Source: Lachnospiraceae bacterium
GTDB taxonomy: Bacteria; Bacillota; Clostridia; Lachnospirales; Lachnospiraceae
Length of the DNA: 60,222 nucleotides
Direction of reading: 5' to 3'
Assembly: GCA_017438775.1 (NCBI GenBank)
Contig: JAFRUR010000061.1
Location: 1 to 60,222, forward strand
In this document: positions 24,498-33,746 of the stretch, piece after piece
How positions within the stretch are numbered: the stretch's first letter is position 1
Layout: each line of letters begins with the position of its first letter
Position numbers and translations under genes: made by a program
The notes under the pieces: generated by a model
What the model saw: only the letters and a program-made list of their open reading frames with translations
What the model was told of the DNA's origin: nothing
Database searches by the model: none

Positions 24498-25752
24498 TCC
24501 TCTCGCGCCGGGTCGCGCCCTCCTGCAGGTCCATACCCCGCAGCAGCGCGTTCTTCCCATAGCGGCCGCGCACCTTGAGCACGGCCTCCTGCATGCGCTT
24601 CTCCTTTTCTTCGTCCTCCGGGTCCGAAAACAGCGAGAGCTGCACGTCCCCGGCCGGTCCGACGTTCCCGAGCGAAAGACCGATGTAGCGGATCATCGCG
24701 TCCGGGTCCACCTCGCGCTCGAAGATCTCCACCGCGGCCCTGCGCAGACGCTCCGCGCTGTCGGTCCGCTCGAACCGCGCGGAACCGTGCGCGGTGCCCT
24801 CCATGAGGCGGCGGTCATAGGCCACGAAGAGGTCCAGCCGCTCCGTCATCAGCCCCTCCTCCAGGAGAGAGAGGGCCAGTTCCTCTGTCATCCCCTTGAG
24901 AATGAGCTTCGCGCCCTCGAAATCCGCATCGGTCCCGATCACCTGGGCGCTCGACAGGGAGTTGGACTTGGACCGGTAGGCCTTGATGTCCTGCATCCGC
25001 GTGCTCTCCCGCCCCCAGGCGTGGTCGATCAGCAGCTCCGCGTCGATTCCGAACTCCCGGAACCAGATCTCGGGGTCGGTCTGCGCGATGCCCCGCATAT
25101 TCGTCACGCCGTAGCGGGCCAGCCGCGCCTGCGTGCGCCGTCCGATGCGCCAGAAATCCGTCAGCGGCTCGTGGTCCCACAGGGTGCGGCGGTAGCTCTC
25201 CTCCGTCAGTTCCCCGATGGGCACGGGGCCGACCCCGCCCGCCGCCACGGCCATCTTCTTGGCCGTGATGTCCATGGCGATCTTGGCCAGATACAGGTTG
25301 GTCCCGATGCCGGCCGTCGCGCGCACGCCGGTCTCTTCGTACACCGCGCGCATCAGCTTCTCGCACAGGGTGCGGGCGTCGGTTTTGTACAGGGCCAGGT
25401 AGTCCGTGAGGTCAATGAACACCTCGTCGATGCTGTAGACGTGAATGTCCTCCTTCGCGATATAGCGAAGATAGACGCCGTAGATCTGCGCGGAGACCTC
25501 CACATAGAGGGCCATCCGCGGCGGCGCCACCAGGTATTCGATGTTCTTGGGGATCTCAAACAGACGGCAGCGGCCAGGAACGCCCAGCTTTTTCATGGCC
25601 GGGGAGACCGCCAGGCAGATGGTGCCTTCCGTGCGCGTCACGTCGGCCACCACCAGGTTGGTGGTAATAGGGTCAAGCCCGCGGGCGTGACACTCCACGG
25701 AGGCATAGAAAGACTTGAGGTCGATGCAGCAGTAGATGCGTTCCCCTTCCAC
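24460..25752 (-). CDS. Y-family DNA polymerase (UmuC/UvrX-like)
   Basis: A 430-residue translesion polymerase. The palm motif YCCIDLKSFYASVEC at the N-terminus and YSIDEVFIDLT near residue 108 carry the catalytic acidic residues; GIGTNLYLAKIAMDITAKK matches the finger/palm boundary. The little-finger domain follows, and DVQLSLF near residue 380 is a beta-clamp binding motif. The family bypasses damaged bases and is usually SOS-induced; I did not find a clear LexA box here. The start is GTG 25752, eight bases after GGAGG and three bases after the YitT stop, so it is transcribed with yitT. Confidence 0.92.
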   Translation of the reverse strand: MEGERIYCCIDLKSFYASVECHARGLDPITTNLVVADVTRTEGTICLAVSPAMKKLGVPGRCRLFEIPKNIEYLVAPPRMALYVEVSAQIYGVYLRYIAKEDIHVYSIDEVFIDLTDYLALYKTDARTLCEKLMRAVYEETGVRATAGIGTNLYLAKIAMDITAKKMAVAAGGVGPVPIGELTEESYRRTLWDHEPLTDFWRIGRRTQARLARYGVTNMRGIAQTDPEIWFREFGIDAELLIDHAWGRESTRMQDIKAYRSKSNSLSSAQVIGTDADFEGAKLILKGMTEELALSLLEEGLMTERLDLFVAYDRRLMEGTAHGSARFERTDSAERLRRAAVEIFEREVDPDAMIRYIGLSLGNVGPAGDVQLSLFSDPEDEEKEKRMQEAVLKVRGRYGKNALLRGMDLQEGATRRERNEQIGGHRRGDK

Positions 25753-25755
25753 GAC

Positions 25756-26616
25756 TCAGTCCTCCGGACGGAAGTAGAATCGGCCGGAAACACGCACGGT
25801 GTCGATCAGGTTGATGAAGGCCGCCGGATCCATCTCCCGCGCCCTCGCGATGACGGTGTTGCTCTCCGCGCGGGAGACCACGGAATAGAGCATCTTGTGA
25901 CGGGCGTGCTCGTGCGCGCCCTCCACGTCCACGACGGTGGCGCCGTGGCCGGTGATGCGGTAGATCTCCGCCGCGATCTCATCCGGCTTCTCGGTCACGA
26001 TAAACAGCGTGCCCTGCTGGTAGCGGCGGTAGAGATAGTGAATAACGGTGGTGGAAACGAACTGGTAGATGATGGAGTACAGGGCGCGCTCCCAGCCGAA
26101 GAAATAGCCGGCGATGATCAGAATCGCGCTGTTGAGGCCCAGCACCACGGGGAAGGAATCCATTCCCTTCTTCTCTGAGAGATAGATGCCGATAAAATCC
26201 GTGCCGCCCGTCGTGGTATTCGCGGAGAGGCACAGGGCGATCATGGCGCCGCTGATGATTCCTCCGAACACGCTGATCAGCAGGATATCGTCCGTCATGG
26301 ACGTCTTGGGCAGCAGGTCCGTGAACAGACCCGTCAGGACGATGCACAGGCAGGAGAACAGGGTGAACTTTTTGCCGATGAACCGGAAGCCGATGTAGAC
26401 CGGGATCGCGTTCATCAGCAGGTTGATGACGGAGTAGGAAAGCTCCAGATGCAGAAATCTCTCGGCCAGGCGCTGAATCAGGATGGTCAGACCCATCGCG
26501 CCGCCCGGGAAAAGGTCTCCGGCGGACACGAAGGTGTTCACGTTGACCGCAAGCCCGAAGGCCGAGATGATGACGAACAGAAGACGTTTTCCGTCCTTTT
26601 TGGCATCGAAAGTCAT
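25756..26616 (-). CDS. YitT-family membrane protein (DUF161 + DUF2179)
   Basis: The 286-residue protein has five to six transmembrane segments in the first ~200 residues (FVIISAFGLAVNVNTFV, GGAMGLTILIQ, INLLMNAIPVYIGF, LSANTTTGGTDFIGIYLS) and a soluble DUF2179 domain at the end (LFIVTEKPDEIAAEIYRITGHGATVVDVEGAH). The family is widespread in Firmicutes with no firmly assigned function. The ATG at 26616 is preceded by AAAGGAAA; an upstream in-frame extension was not used because it lacks a ribosome binding site. First gene of the yitT-polY-small protein-HAD unit. Confidence 0.93.
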   Translation of the reverse strand: MTFDAKKDGKRLLFVIISAFGLAVNVNTFVSAGDLFPGGAMGLTILIQRLAERFLHLELSYSVINLLMNAIPVYIGFRFIGKKFTLFSCLCIVLTGLFTDLLPKTSMTDDILLISVFGGIISGAMIALCLSANTTTGGTDFIGIYLSEKKGMDSFPVVLGLNSAILIIAGYFFGWERALYSIIYQFVSTTVIHYLYRRYQQGTLFIVTEKPDEIAAEIYRITGHGATVVDVEGAHEHARHKMLYSVVSRAESNTVIARAREMDPAAFINLIDTVRVSGRFYFRPED

Positions 26617-26763
26617 GACTGCGTTTCCTTTTCCGATCAAACAATGCGGGGCCAAAGCGGCCCGGTGCCGCGGCGCGGCTTCTTTGGGACATCCGCCGCC
26701 GTTTTTCTGTTCCCACTGCGCCGCTGCGCTTCGGCCGCTCTCACAGGGCTGCGCAGCTGCGGC

Positions 26764-27615
26764 TTACTTTGAAAACACAAAGATCTTGAGCAGTCCCAGA
26801 ATCAGGAGATGCCCCGGGTAATAGGCATAGTAGAAATACCGCGGAAGCTGACGTCCCCGCTCTCCCCGGTAAAACAGGGTGAGCGGCCATCCGAAGAGGG
26901 CGTACGCCTCCGACGAGGCCAGAAGGCAGAGCACCGCGACGGCGGCCGGGTGCACCAGCCAGGTCAGCCCGATCTTTTTCATGGCGTAGGCCGCGCAGAT
27001 GGCGGCGATGCCCCACCTGCCGTAGTCCGTCTTCAGGGCCGCGGCGGCCGCCATGGCCGCAAACGCGACCGCGGCACAGATGAGCCCCTTCCCGAGCAGG
27101 ACGGCCCAGCCCCGGAGGTCCTTCCATTCCGGGAATTCCAGGATGTGCGCCGTCCCTTTCTCGTGCCCGGTGCCGGCTTCCAGCACCAGGTCGCAGATCC
27201 AGATGCAGGCCAGGCCGATGGCCAGGGTGAAGAACACGTTCTGCGACGTGAATTCCAGAATCGTTCCCGACTGAACTTCGGCCTTCTTCAGAACGATGGC
27301 CAGATCGAACGGGATCTCCGAGAGCAGGCTGAAGATCGACAGGCGCAGCAGGTATTTCGCGCGGCTCTTCGTGTAGAAGAAGCCCTCGATCAGCAGGAAG
27401 ATGAACAGCGGAAACGCGATTCTCCCGATGTTGCGCATCAGGTGGTAGTTCTGCAGAATCTGCGTGCGCTGCGCCTTTGCTGCGGCATAGTAGACAGCCA
27501 CGACCACGCTGGCCCCGAGATGATCGATCAGCATGGTAATATCGGCAGCCGCCTTGATGACGGCGCCGCTGATGCCTTTATTTTCCAAGGTAAACGACCC
27601 CTTTTTTCCTTTCAT
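26764..27615 (-). CDS. TraX-family membrane protein
   Basis: A 283-residue polytopic protein with the TraX family start: IKAAADITMLIDHLGA, then RNIGRIAFPLFIFLLIEGFFYTK, RLSIFSLLSEIPFDLA and a C-terminal YFYYAYYPGHLLILGLLK. TraX acetylates F-pilin, but chromosomal relatives in Firmicutes are general membrane acyltransferase-like proteins of unknown substrate. The ATG at 27615 lacks a good ribosome binding site; TTG at 27588, after AAAAGGGG, is a credible alternative start that would remove nine residues. No conjugation genes are near, so a role in transfer is unlikely. Confidence 0.88.
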   Translation of the reverse strand: MKGKKGSFTLENKGISGAVIKAAADITMLIDHLGASVVVAVYYAAAKAQRTQILQNYHLMRNIGRIAFPLFIFLLIEGFFYTKSRAKYLLRLSIFSLLSEIPFDLAIVLKKAEVQSGTILEFTSQNVFFTLAIGLACIWICDLVLEAGTGHEKGTAHILEFPEWKDLRGWAVLLGKGLICAAVAFAAMAAAAALKTDYGRWGIAAICAAYAMKKIGLTWLVHPAAVAVLCLLASSEAYALFGWPLTLFYRGERGRQLPRYFYYAYYPGHLLILGLLKIFVFSK

Positions 27616-27768
27616 GATCCGGTGCAGACACGGATTTCGGCCCGGCCGGACCCGCGTGCGGTCCGGTTTTTGATCCGGCTCCGGCGGACCCGGTTTCGCG
27701 CGGCGTACGATCTGCGTATGGTCCGGTCTTTTGTCCCGTGCTCCCGGCCCGGGCAAAGGATTCCCGGC

Positions 27769-30063
27769 TTACAGCCCCTTGTAGAAGTTGATGAGGCAGC
27801 CGGCCAGCAGGATCTTTCTCTCGTCCGGCGTGAGCGCACCCAGTTTCAGCTCCACCGGCGTCATGCCGCGGCTCGCCACGTAGGCCGTGACGGTCTCCGC
27901 CCCGGATTCCACCGCGGCGCGGATGCCCGGCAGGAAGAGGAAGTCTCCCAGGCCGAAGGGCAGGGCCTCGTGGTCCGTATCGCACACGAGGGGCAGCATA
28001 CCCCAGTTGATCAGGTTCGAGCGATAGCGCTTGGTCGCGTAGCCGGCCGCTACGTTCGCGAGGCCGCCCAGGACTCTCTGGCAGGATGCTGCCTGCTCGC
28101 GCGCGGACCCGTCGCCGGGGCGCACCGCATAGACGGCCGACCCGATTCCGGTGTCGTGGGCGCGAAGTTCCGGAAATGCCGCCTTGACCGCGTGGAAGGC
28201 GTCCCGGAGCTCCGGCATCGCCTCGCCCATGCAGGCTCCCTCGCGGCGCGCCGCCTCGGCCCGCTGCACCGCCTTCGCGCGGCCCACGTACTCAGGGTCG
28301 CGGCGGGACAGGGTGAATTCGGCCAGCCCCAGGGGATTGGAGCGGTACGAGGACGTCTCTCCGGAGGGGATGAGTTCGTCCGTGGTGGTGACGGGATCGT
28401 GGATCTCGCTCACGATGCGGATCATGACGTCCTGCGTGAGCGGGACCTGCTCCGGCCAGTCCTTGATGTTGGGGCCCATCACGAGCTCCTCCTCCGGACG
28501 GGGACGCCCCGCGCCGAAGTACACGCGCTTTTCGTAAAGAGAAGAATCGAAATGGTAAACCGGTCCGGTGAACTCCGTGTCCAGGGCCGTCGCCGGCGTC
28601 AGCGCGCCGTGGGCCGCCGCCGTCGCGGCGATCGAGCGCGCGTCCATCAGCGCCACGGAAGCGATCTGGCCGCTCTGGATCTTCGAGCCCTCGCGGTTCG
28701 GGAAGTTGCGGGTGGAGTGGCGCACGGAGAAGCCGTGGTTGGCCGGCACGTCGCCCGCGCCGAAGCAAGGGCCGCAGAAGGCCGTGCGCACCGTGGCGCC
28801 CGCGGCGATCAGGTCCGCGATGCGTCCGTTTTTGACCAGTTCCATCAGGATGGGCTGGCTCGCGGGATAGACCGAGAGGGCGAACGCCCCCGTGCCGATC
28901 TCGCGCCCGCGCAGGATGTCCGCCGCCGCGCACAGGTTTTCGAACCCGCCGCCCGCGCAGCCGGCGATGACGCCCTGGTCCGTCCAGAGGCGCCCGTCGC
29001 GCACCTTTTTGAGAAGTTCCAGGCTGGCCCGTCCGCCCAGGGACGCCGCGGCCTTCTCCTCCACCGCGGCCAGAACGTCCGCGGGATGCGCGCACACCTC
29101 TTCGATGGTATACACGTTGCTCGGATGGAAGGGCATCGCGATCATCGGCCGCACGGCGGACAGGTCCACACAGACCATGCCGTCATAGTATGCGGCCTGA
29201 CCGGGCGCGAGCGGCGCGTAGGCGTCGGCCCGTCCGTGCAGGGCCAGGAAGGCCTCGGTCACGCCGTCGGTCTGCCAGACGGAGGACAGGCAGGTGGTCT
29301 CCGTCGTCATGACGTCGACGCCGATGCGGAAGTCCGCCGACAGCTTCTCCACGCCGGGGCCCACAAATTCCAGAATCTTGTTGTTCACGTAGCCGCTCTC
29401 AAAGACGGCGCCGATGATGGCCAGGGCCACGTCCTGCGGTCCCACGCCGCGGACCGGCTCCCCGGTCAGATACACGGCCACCACCTGCGGGGCGGCGATG
29501 TCCCAGGTCCGGCCCAGCAGCTGCTTGACGAGCTCGGGGCCGCCCTCGCCGACGGCCAGGGTCCCCAGGGCCCCGTAGCGGGTGTGGCTGTCCGAGCCCA
29601 GCACCATGCGCCCGCAGCCCGCCAGCATCTCGCGGGCGAACTGATGGATCACGGCCTGATGCGGGGGCACATAGATGCCGCCGTACTTTTTGGCCGCGGA
29701 CAAGCCGAAGACGTGGTCGTCCTCGTTGATGGTGCCGCCCACCGCGCACAGGCTGTTGTGGCAGTTGGTCAGAACGTAGGGCATCGGGAATTCGGTCAGG
29801 CCGCTGGCCCGCGCCGTCTGGATGATGCCCACGTAGGTGATGTCGTGCGACGTCAGGGAGTCGAAGCGGATCCGCATCTGCTTCGGGTCCTCCGAGGTGT
29901 CGTGCGCGCGAAGGATGCGGTAGGCGATGGTCTCCTCCCGGCCCTCTTCCTTCTCCGGCACGCAGCCGAGCGCCTGCGAAAGCTTCGCGGCGGTCTCCTC
30001 TCCCTCTTCGATGACGGTGCGGCCCCCGATCAGCCAGGCGCCTGCTTTGCTCAGTCGGATCAT
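27769..30063 (-). CDS. Aconitase-superfamily hydratase (single chain, substrate unknown)
   Basis: The 764-residue protein is a one-chain aconitase relative. Iron-sulphur ligands are visible as Cys369 ([13 protein letters not shown]) and Cys430/Cys433 ([11 protein letters not shown]). Substrate-loop motifs include [43 protein letters not shown] and a C-terminal swivel domain with [13 protein letters not shown]. Clostridial genomes often have such a hydratase beside citrate or branched dicarboxylate genes; here it is alone, so the substrate is open. The ATG at 30063 follows AGGGAGGA. It is divergent from a LysR-type gene, the usual arrangement for a regulator and its target. Confidence 0.88.
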   Translation of the reverse strand: MIRLSKAGAWLIGGRTVIEEGEETAAKLSQALGCVPEKEEGREETIAYRILRAHDTSEDPKQMRIRFDSLTSHDITYVGIIQTARASGLTEFPMPYVLTNCHNSLCAVGGTINEDDHVFGLSAAKKYGGIYVPPHQAVIHQFAREMLAGCGRMVLGSDSHTRYGALGTLAVGEGGPELVKQLLGRTWDIAAPQVVAVYLTGEPVRGVGPQDVALAIIGAVFESGYVNNKILEFVGPGVEKLSADFRIGVDVMTTETTCLSSVWQTDGVTEAFLALHGRADAYAPLAPGQAAYYDGMVCVDLSAVRPMIAMPFHPSNVYTIEEVCAHPADVLAAVEEKAAASLGGRASLELLKKVRDGRLWTDQGVIAGCAGGGFENLCAAADILRGREIGTGAFALSVYPASQPILMELVKNGRIADLIAAGATVRTAFCGPCFGAGDVPANHGFSVRHSTRNFPNREGSKIQSGQIASVALMDARSIAATAAAHGALTPATALDTEFTGPVYHFDSSLYEKRVYFGAGRPRPEEELVMGPNIKDWPEQVPLTQDVMIRIVSEIHDPVTTTDELIPSGETSSYRSNPLGLAEFTLSRRDPEYVGRAKAVQRAEAARREGACMGEAMPELRDAFHAVKAAFPELRAHDTGIGSAVYAVRPGDGSAREQAASCQRVLGGLANVAAGYATKRYRSNLINWGMLPLVCDTDHEALPFGLGDFLFLPGIRAAVESGAETVTAYVASRGMTPVELKLGALTPDERKILLAGCLINFYKGL

Positions 30064-30159
30064 CGCGTTTCCTCCCTGTATCCCGGTCGTTTCCCGCAGC
30101 GGACAGTCCCGCGGAGGGGACTGCCGGCAGCAGCGATGCTTCATGGATTCGTTCAATAT

Positions 30160-30188
30160 ATTATCCTATGTTCCGGGCCCGGCGTCAA
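30160..30188 (-). promoter_or_regulatory. Promoter of the aconitase-like gene
   Basis: Minus strand: TTGACG at 30188-30183, 17-bp spacer, GATAAT at 30165-30160. Confidence 0.75.
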
Positions 30189-30249
30189 GCGTCGATGCGG
30201 CGGCTTTCCCGTCTTTCCCGTCCCTGGGCGGTTTGCGTTGTCTAACGTC

Positions 30250-30278
30250 TTGACGAACGCAGCGACTTGGGGTACACT
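30250..30278 (+). promoter_or_regulatory. Promoter of the LysR-type gene
   Basis: TTGACG at 30250-30255, 17-bp spacer, TACACT at 30273-30278. Just downstream, GTTAA and TTAAC form an inverted repeat with a 7-bp gap, a possible regulator site near the transcription start. Confidence 0.75.
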
Positions 30279-30332
30279 CGCGTTAAGATGTTGTTAACAC
30301 CAATGACATTGAATATCTCAGGAGAGAAGCGA

Positions 30333-31241
30333 ATGGACCTCAAGGAACTCACCACCTTCCTTGCCGCTGCCGACGCCGGCAGCATCACCCGCGCCTCGGA
30401 GAGGCTGGACATCAGCAGCGTCTCGGTCATGAACCGGATCAACAGCCTGGAGGAGGCCCTGCAGGTACGCCTCTTCGTGCGCACAAATCACGGCGTGCGG
30501 CTCACGGCAGCCGGGGAATCGTTTTACCAGAGCACAAAGGAGCTCCTGCAGCAGGCCGACCGCGCCGTGGCGCGGGCGCGCAAGATCGAGGCCGAGGGGG
30601 AGAAGGTCATCCGCATCGGGACCTCCGTCATGCGCCCCTGCCGGGAACTCGTCGATCTCTGGGAGCGCGCCGCGGGGCCCGACGACGATCTCCAGATCGA
30701 GATCGTCTCCTTCAGCGACAAGCGCGAATCCCTCTCCACCCTGCTCTCCTCTTCCGACTCCCTTGTGGACTGCTTCCTCTCCCCCTGCGACTCTCTGCAG
30801 TGGCAGCAGGAATACGGAATCCTCCTTCTCCGTCACCTCCCCTGCCGCGTGGGCGTGCCCCGCTCCAACCCGCTCTCCGCGAAGAAGAGCCTGACCTGGG
30901 AGGACCTGGACGGAGAGACCCTGATGCTGATCACCAGCGGTTTCTCTCCCGTCATGAAGCGCATGGCCGACGATATCCGCCGCGACCACCCGCACATCCA
31001 CCTCGCCGACATCCCCTACTACTACGACACCGGCGTCTTCAACCGCGCCGTGCAGATGGGCTTCCTCACAGAGACCCTGGACATCTGGAAGGAGGCTCAC
31101 CCCTCCCTGGTCGTCCTCCCCGCGGAATGGGACTACGCCATGCCCTACGGCATCGTCTATCCCAAGGAGCCGCGCCGCCCCGTGCGTCAGTTCATCGATA
31201 AGATCGCCCGCCTGCTCGAGGCGGAAGGTGTCCGTCCATGA
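30333..31241 (+). CDS. LysR-family transcriptional regulator
   Basis: The 302-residue protein has the LysR winged helix (LKELTTFLAAADAGSITRASERLDISSVSVMNRI; residues 2-60) with the usual FVRT wing, a linker helix, and a periplasmic-binding-like effector domain from about residue 90. The ATG at 30333 follows AGGAGAGAAG; an upstream ATG in frame overlaps the promoter. Divergent from the aconitase-like gene, which it likely regulates in response to a carboxylate. Its stop overlaps the ATG of the next gene (ATGA). Confidence 0.92.
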   Translation: MDLKELTTFLAAADAGSITRASERLDISSVSVMNRINSLEEALQVRLFVRTNHGVRLTAAGESFYQSTKELLQQADRAVARARKIEAEGEKVIRIGTSVMRPCRELVDLWERAAGPDDDLQIEIVSFSDKRESLSTLLSSSDSLVDCFLSPCDSLQWQQEYGILLLRHLPCRVGVPRSNPLSAKKSLTWEDLDGETLMLITSGFSPVMKRMADDIRRDHPHIHLADIPYYYDTGVFNRAVQMGFLTETLDIWKEAHPSLVVLPAEWDYAMPYGIVYPKEPRRPVRQFIDKIARLLEAEGVRP

Positions 31242-31960
31242 CCCGAAAAGTCTCTTCCCTGATTCCCAGATTTCTGCCCAACGGCCTCTTCCTGTTCGGA
31301 GCGGCCGTTTTGCGCTGGTTTGAGGGCCTGCGCCGCGGTAAAACGTCCAAAACCTCCGTGTCCGCGGGCGCCGGGGCGGCCGCGGCCGGTATCGCCTCGG
31401 CCGCGCGCGTACAGGATGCGCCGGCCTCCGGCTATATCGAAAACCAACTCTTCCTGGGCGGCATCCCCTACGGGCGGTACACCGTCGCCCGCTCCGGGTG
31501 CGGCGCCATCGCCCTCTATAACGCGCTGCGGCAGCTCGGCGCGCCCCAGCCCCTCTTCGAGCTCCTGCGAGAAATGGAGACCGACGGGCTTCTGCGCGGC
31601 GGCCGGCTCGGCACGGCCCCTCAGGCCCTGCGCGACGCCCTGCGCCGGCGCGGCTTTTCCTGCGAGATGTCCCGCCGCCCCCGCGATCTCGAGGCTTTTT
31701 CGCGCCGCTATCCCTGCCTGCTTCTCACCTGCTACAACGATCAGGACGACCTCGACGCGGACATCCATACCTTCCATATCGAAAAGAGCGCCGCGGGCTT
31801 TACGGCCCACAACGCTCTCGGTGACGGCGCCCCTCTGGGCCCGTTCGCTTCGGTTTCGGAATTGTTTGCCGCCTACGGGCAGCGCCCCCGGCTGATCTGC
31901 TTCCTCGGCGCATCACGCCGCGGGGAAGGCCAGCCGCACAACGAAGAGGTCCCCGTCTAA
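31238..31960 (+). CDS. C39-like cysteine-peptidase-fold protein
   Basis: A 240-residue protein with a C39-like catalytic layout: Cys88 in RSGCGAIALYNALRQLG, His180 in HTFHIEK and Asn192 in AHNAL. The N-terminus (FLPNGLFLFGAAVLRW) is mildly hydrophobic but not a clear signal peptide. The C39 fold cleaves double-glycine leaders or acts as a stand-alone peptidase; no bacteriocin transporter is near, so the substrate is unknown. The start overlaps the LysR stop by four bases (ATGA), giving an odd regulator-peptidase pair. The last 48 bases overlap the end of the converging kinase gene. Confidence 0.75.
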   Translation: MTRKVSSLIPRFLPNGLFLFGAAVLRWFEGLRRGKTSKTSVSAGAGAAAAGIASAARVQDAPASGYIENQLFLGGIPYGRYTVARSGCGAIALYNALRQLGAPQPLFELLREMETDGLLRGGRLGTAPQALRDALRRRGFSCEMSRRPRDLEAFSRRYPCLLLTCYNDQDDLDADIHTFHIEKSAAGFTAHNALGDGAPLGPFASVSELFAAYGQRPRLICFLGASRRGEGQPHNEEVPV

Positions 31961-33727
31961 CTTCAGGTCAAACGTGCCTCCCATCAGCCGCGTCAGGTCG
32001 CGGGCGATCGCCAGGCCCAGGCCGGACCCCTCGCCGGTGCGGGAGGCGTCTCCGCGCACAAAGCGCTCCATCAGCTCCTCTTCCGTGGCTTCCAGCCGCA
32101 TCTCCGACACGTTTTTCATCTCCAGCAGGACCCGTCCGCCCTCCTCGCTCAGCGTGACAAAGAACCGCGTCCCGGGCATGGCATACTTTGCGGCATTGCC
32201 GCAGAGGTTGTTTAACACGCGCCAGAGGCGGCGGCTGTCGGCCTTGACCCAGCCGGGCGTCCCGCTGTCCGAAAAGGCCGGCGTTACTCTGCGCGCGGCA
32301 AACTTCTCCTCATATTCGCCCTGCACCTGCAGGAGCATCTCCCGGAGCGAGATCATCTCCGTCTTCAGTTCCACGCTCCCGCTCGCGGCGCGCGACGCCT
32401 CCATCAGGTCGTCGATCAGCGCCTTCAGCCGGTCGCTCTTCTCCTTCAGGATTCCCAGATACTTCTTCGCGTTTTCTCCGGGAAGATCCTCTTTGCCGAG
32501 CAGGTCCACATAGCTGATGATGCTTGTGAGAGGCGTCTTCAGGTCGTGCGAGACGTTGGTGACGAGCTGTGCCCGCATGCGTTCGGCCTTCGTGGCCTCC
32601 GCGACCGCGGCGCGGATCCCGTCGCCCGCGTGGTTGATGCCGTCCGCGAGGGCCGCTTCATGCGCGAAGTAGCCGTCCGGCGCGATCCGGACGCTCACGT
32701 CACCCGCGCCCAGGGCCTGTACCGCAGCCAGGATCTCCCCCTGCTCCCGGCTCCGCTTCGTCAGGACGCGCGCCACCAGCACGTGCAGGAAGATCCAGAA
32801 ACCCGCGATGCCGATCGCTGCCGTAAACAGGAAGAAGTCCTCCGCGTAGCCGGCAAACGTCAGGAGAATCGCCGCGCCCAGAAAATAGAGGATGTTGGCC
32901 GCCACATACAGGACATAGATCCACACGGTCCGTCTCTCTCCCGCGCGCTCCGCCGTGCTCCAGGAAACGATGGCCTTCCAGCAGCGGACGACGCAGCGCC
33001 CGACGGCCGTGATCATCGTCCCGGACAGAAGCGTTCCCGCTTTGGCGCGCCGCAGGATGCTGAACAGCACCACCATGGCAACCGCGTAAAACCCCGGCGC
33101 CGCCACGAGAATACCGGAAACCCCCCGGACCACGAATTCTCGGCTCATGATGACCAAAAAGCACACGGCTGCTGCCGCCGCAGCCAGCAGGACAGCCAGC
33201 CAGACACGGTCAATGGCCCACAGGGAGTACCCCTCTTTTCCATCCCGTTTCCCGGAGAGGACCACCAGCGCGATCAGGCTCCCCAGCCACAGAAGGGCGC
33301 TCGCCGCGATCAGCGCGACCGCAAGGCCGTACTGCCCCTCCAGGAACTGCAGCTGCTCCGCCGGCGTCTCCCCGGAGAACCCGCGGGCGGCCGCGATCGC
33401 CGCAAACCACAGACCGCCGGCCGCGGCTGTGCACAGGGACAGAATGTGCAGGAACACGGCGATTCCCTTTTTGGCCGCATAGCTCAGCCGGCGTTTCTTT
33501 CCGCCAGCCGAAGCAGAGACCGGGGCCTGTTCTTTCAGGCCGTTTTCCTCACGGTTCCCCACAGAGGTCTGCGCTCTTTCCGCGCTGCCTTCCCGGTCTC
33601 TCACAGGAGCCTGCGCTCTTTCCGCATACGTTTCCCGGACACCCGCGGCGCCGGCCGCCCAGGGAGACATCTCGCGAAACTCCGCGCCGCGCGCCTCGGT
33701 CAGATCTTCTTTTCTGTTCTCTTCCAC
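31913..33727 (-). CDS. Membrane sensor histidine kinase
   Basis: A 604-residue kinase. Residues 1-80 are a cytosolic, charged tail with imperfect repeats (AERAQAPVRDREGS / AERAQTSVGNREENG, 34-68). Six hydrophobic segments lie between about 88 and 320, followed by a HAMP-like linker (VQALGAGDVSVRIAPDG), HisKA with phospho-acceptor His394 (VSHDLKTPLTS) and HATPase_c with NLCGNAAKYA and GEGSGLGLAIA. The start is GTG 33727 after GGAGGAAAG; it lies 19 bp after the response regulator and forms a two-gene operon with it. The multi-pass sensor without a large outer loop suggests membrane stress or an integral signal. Confidence 0.92.
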   Translation of the reverse strand: MEENRKEDLTEARGAEFREMSPWAAGAAGVRETYAERAQAPVRDREGSAERAQTSVGNREENGLKEQAPVSASAGGKKRRLSYAAKKGIAVFLHILSLCTAAAGGLWFAAIAAARGFSGETPAEQLQFLEGQYGLAVALIAASALLWLGSLIALVVLSGKRDGKEGYSLWAIDRVWLAVLLAAAAAAVCFLVIMSREFVVRGVSGILVAAPGFYAVAMVVLFSILRRAKAGTLLSGTMITAVGRCVVRCWKAIVSWSTAERAGERRTVWIYVLYVAANILYFLGAAILLTFAGYAEDFFLFTAAIGIAGFWIFLHVLVARVLTKRSREQGEILAAVQALGAGDVSVRIAPDGYFAHEAALADGINHAGDGIRAAVAEATKAERMRAQLVTNVSHDLKTPLTSIISYVDLLGKEDLPGENAKKYLGILKEKSDRLKALIDDLMEASRAASGSVELKTEMISLREMLLQVQGEYEEKFAARRVTPAFSDSGTPGWVKADSRRLWRVLNNLCGNAAKYAMPGTRFFVTLSEEGGRVLLEMKNVSEMRLEATEEELMERFVRGDASRTGEGSGLGLAIARDLTRLMGGTFDLKLDGDLFVVRLAFPAA

Positions 33728-33746
33728 GCTTTCCTCCTCCGCGGTC

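Noticed and set aside
26764..27615. Evidence for an integrated conjugative element from the TraX match
   Set aside because: No relaxase, type IV secretion, integrase or attachment repeats are nearby; TraX relatives are common chromosomal genes in Firmicutes.
26809..30297. An 1162-codon plus-strand frame opposite TraX and the aconitase-like gene
   Set aside because: Antisense to two well-recognised genes, with Arg/His-rich translation and no family motifs; a shadow frame.
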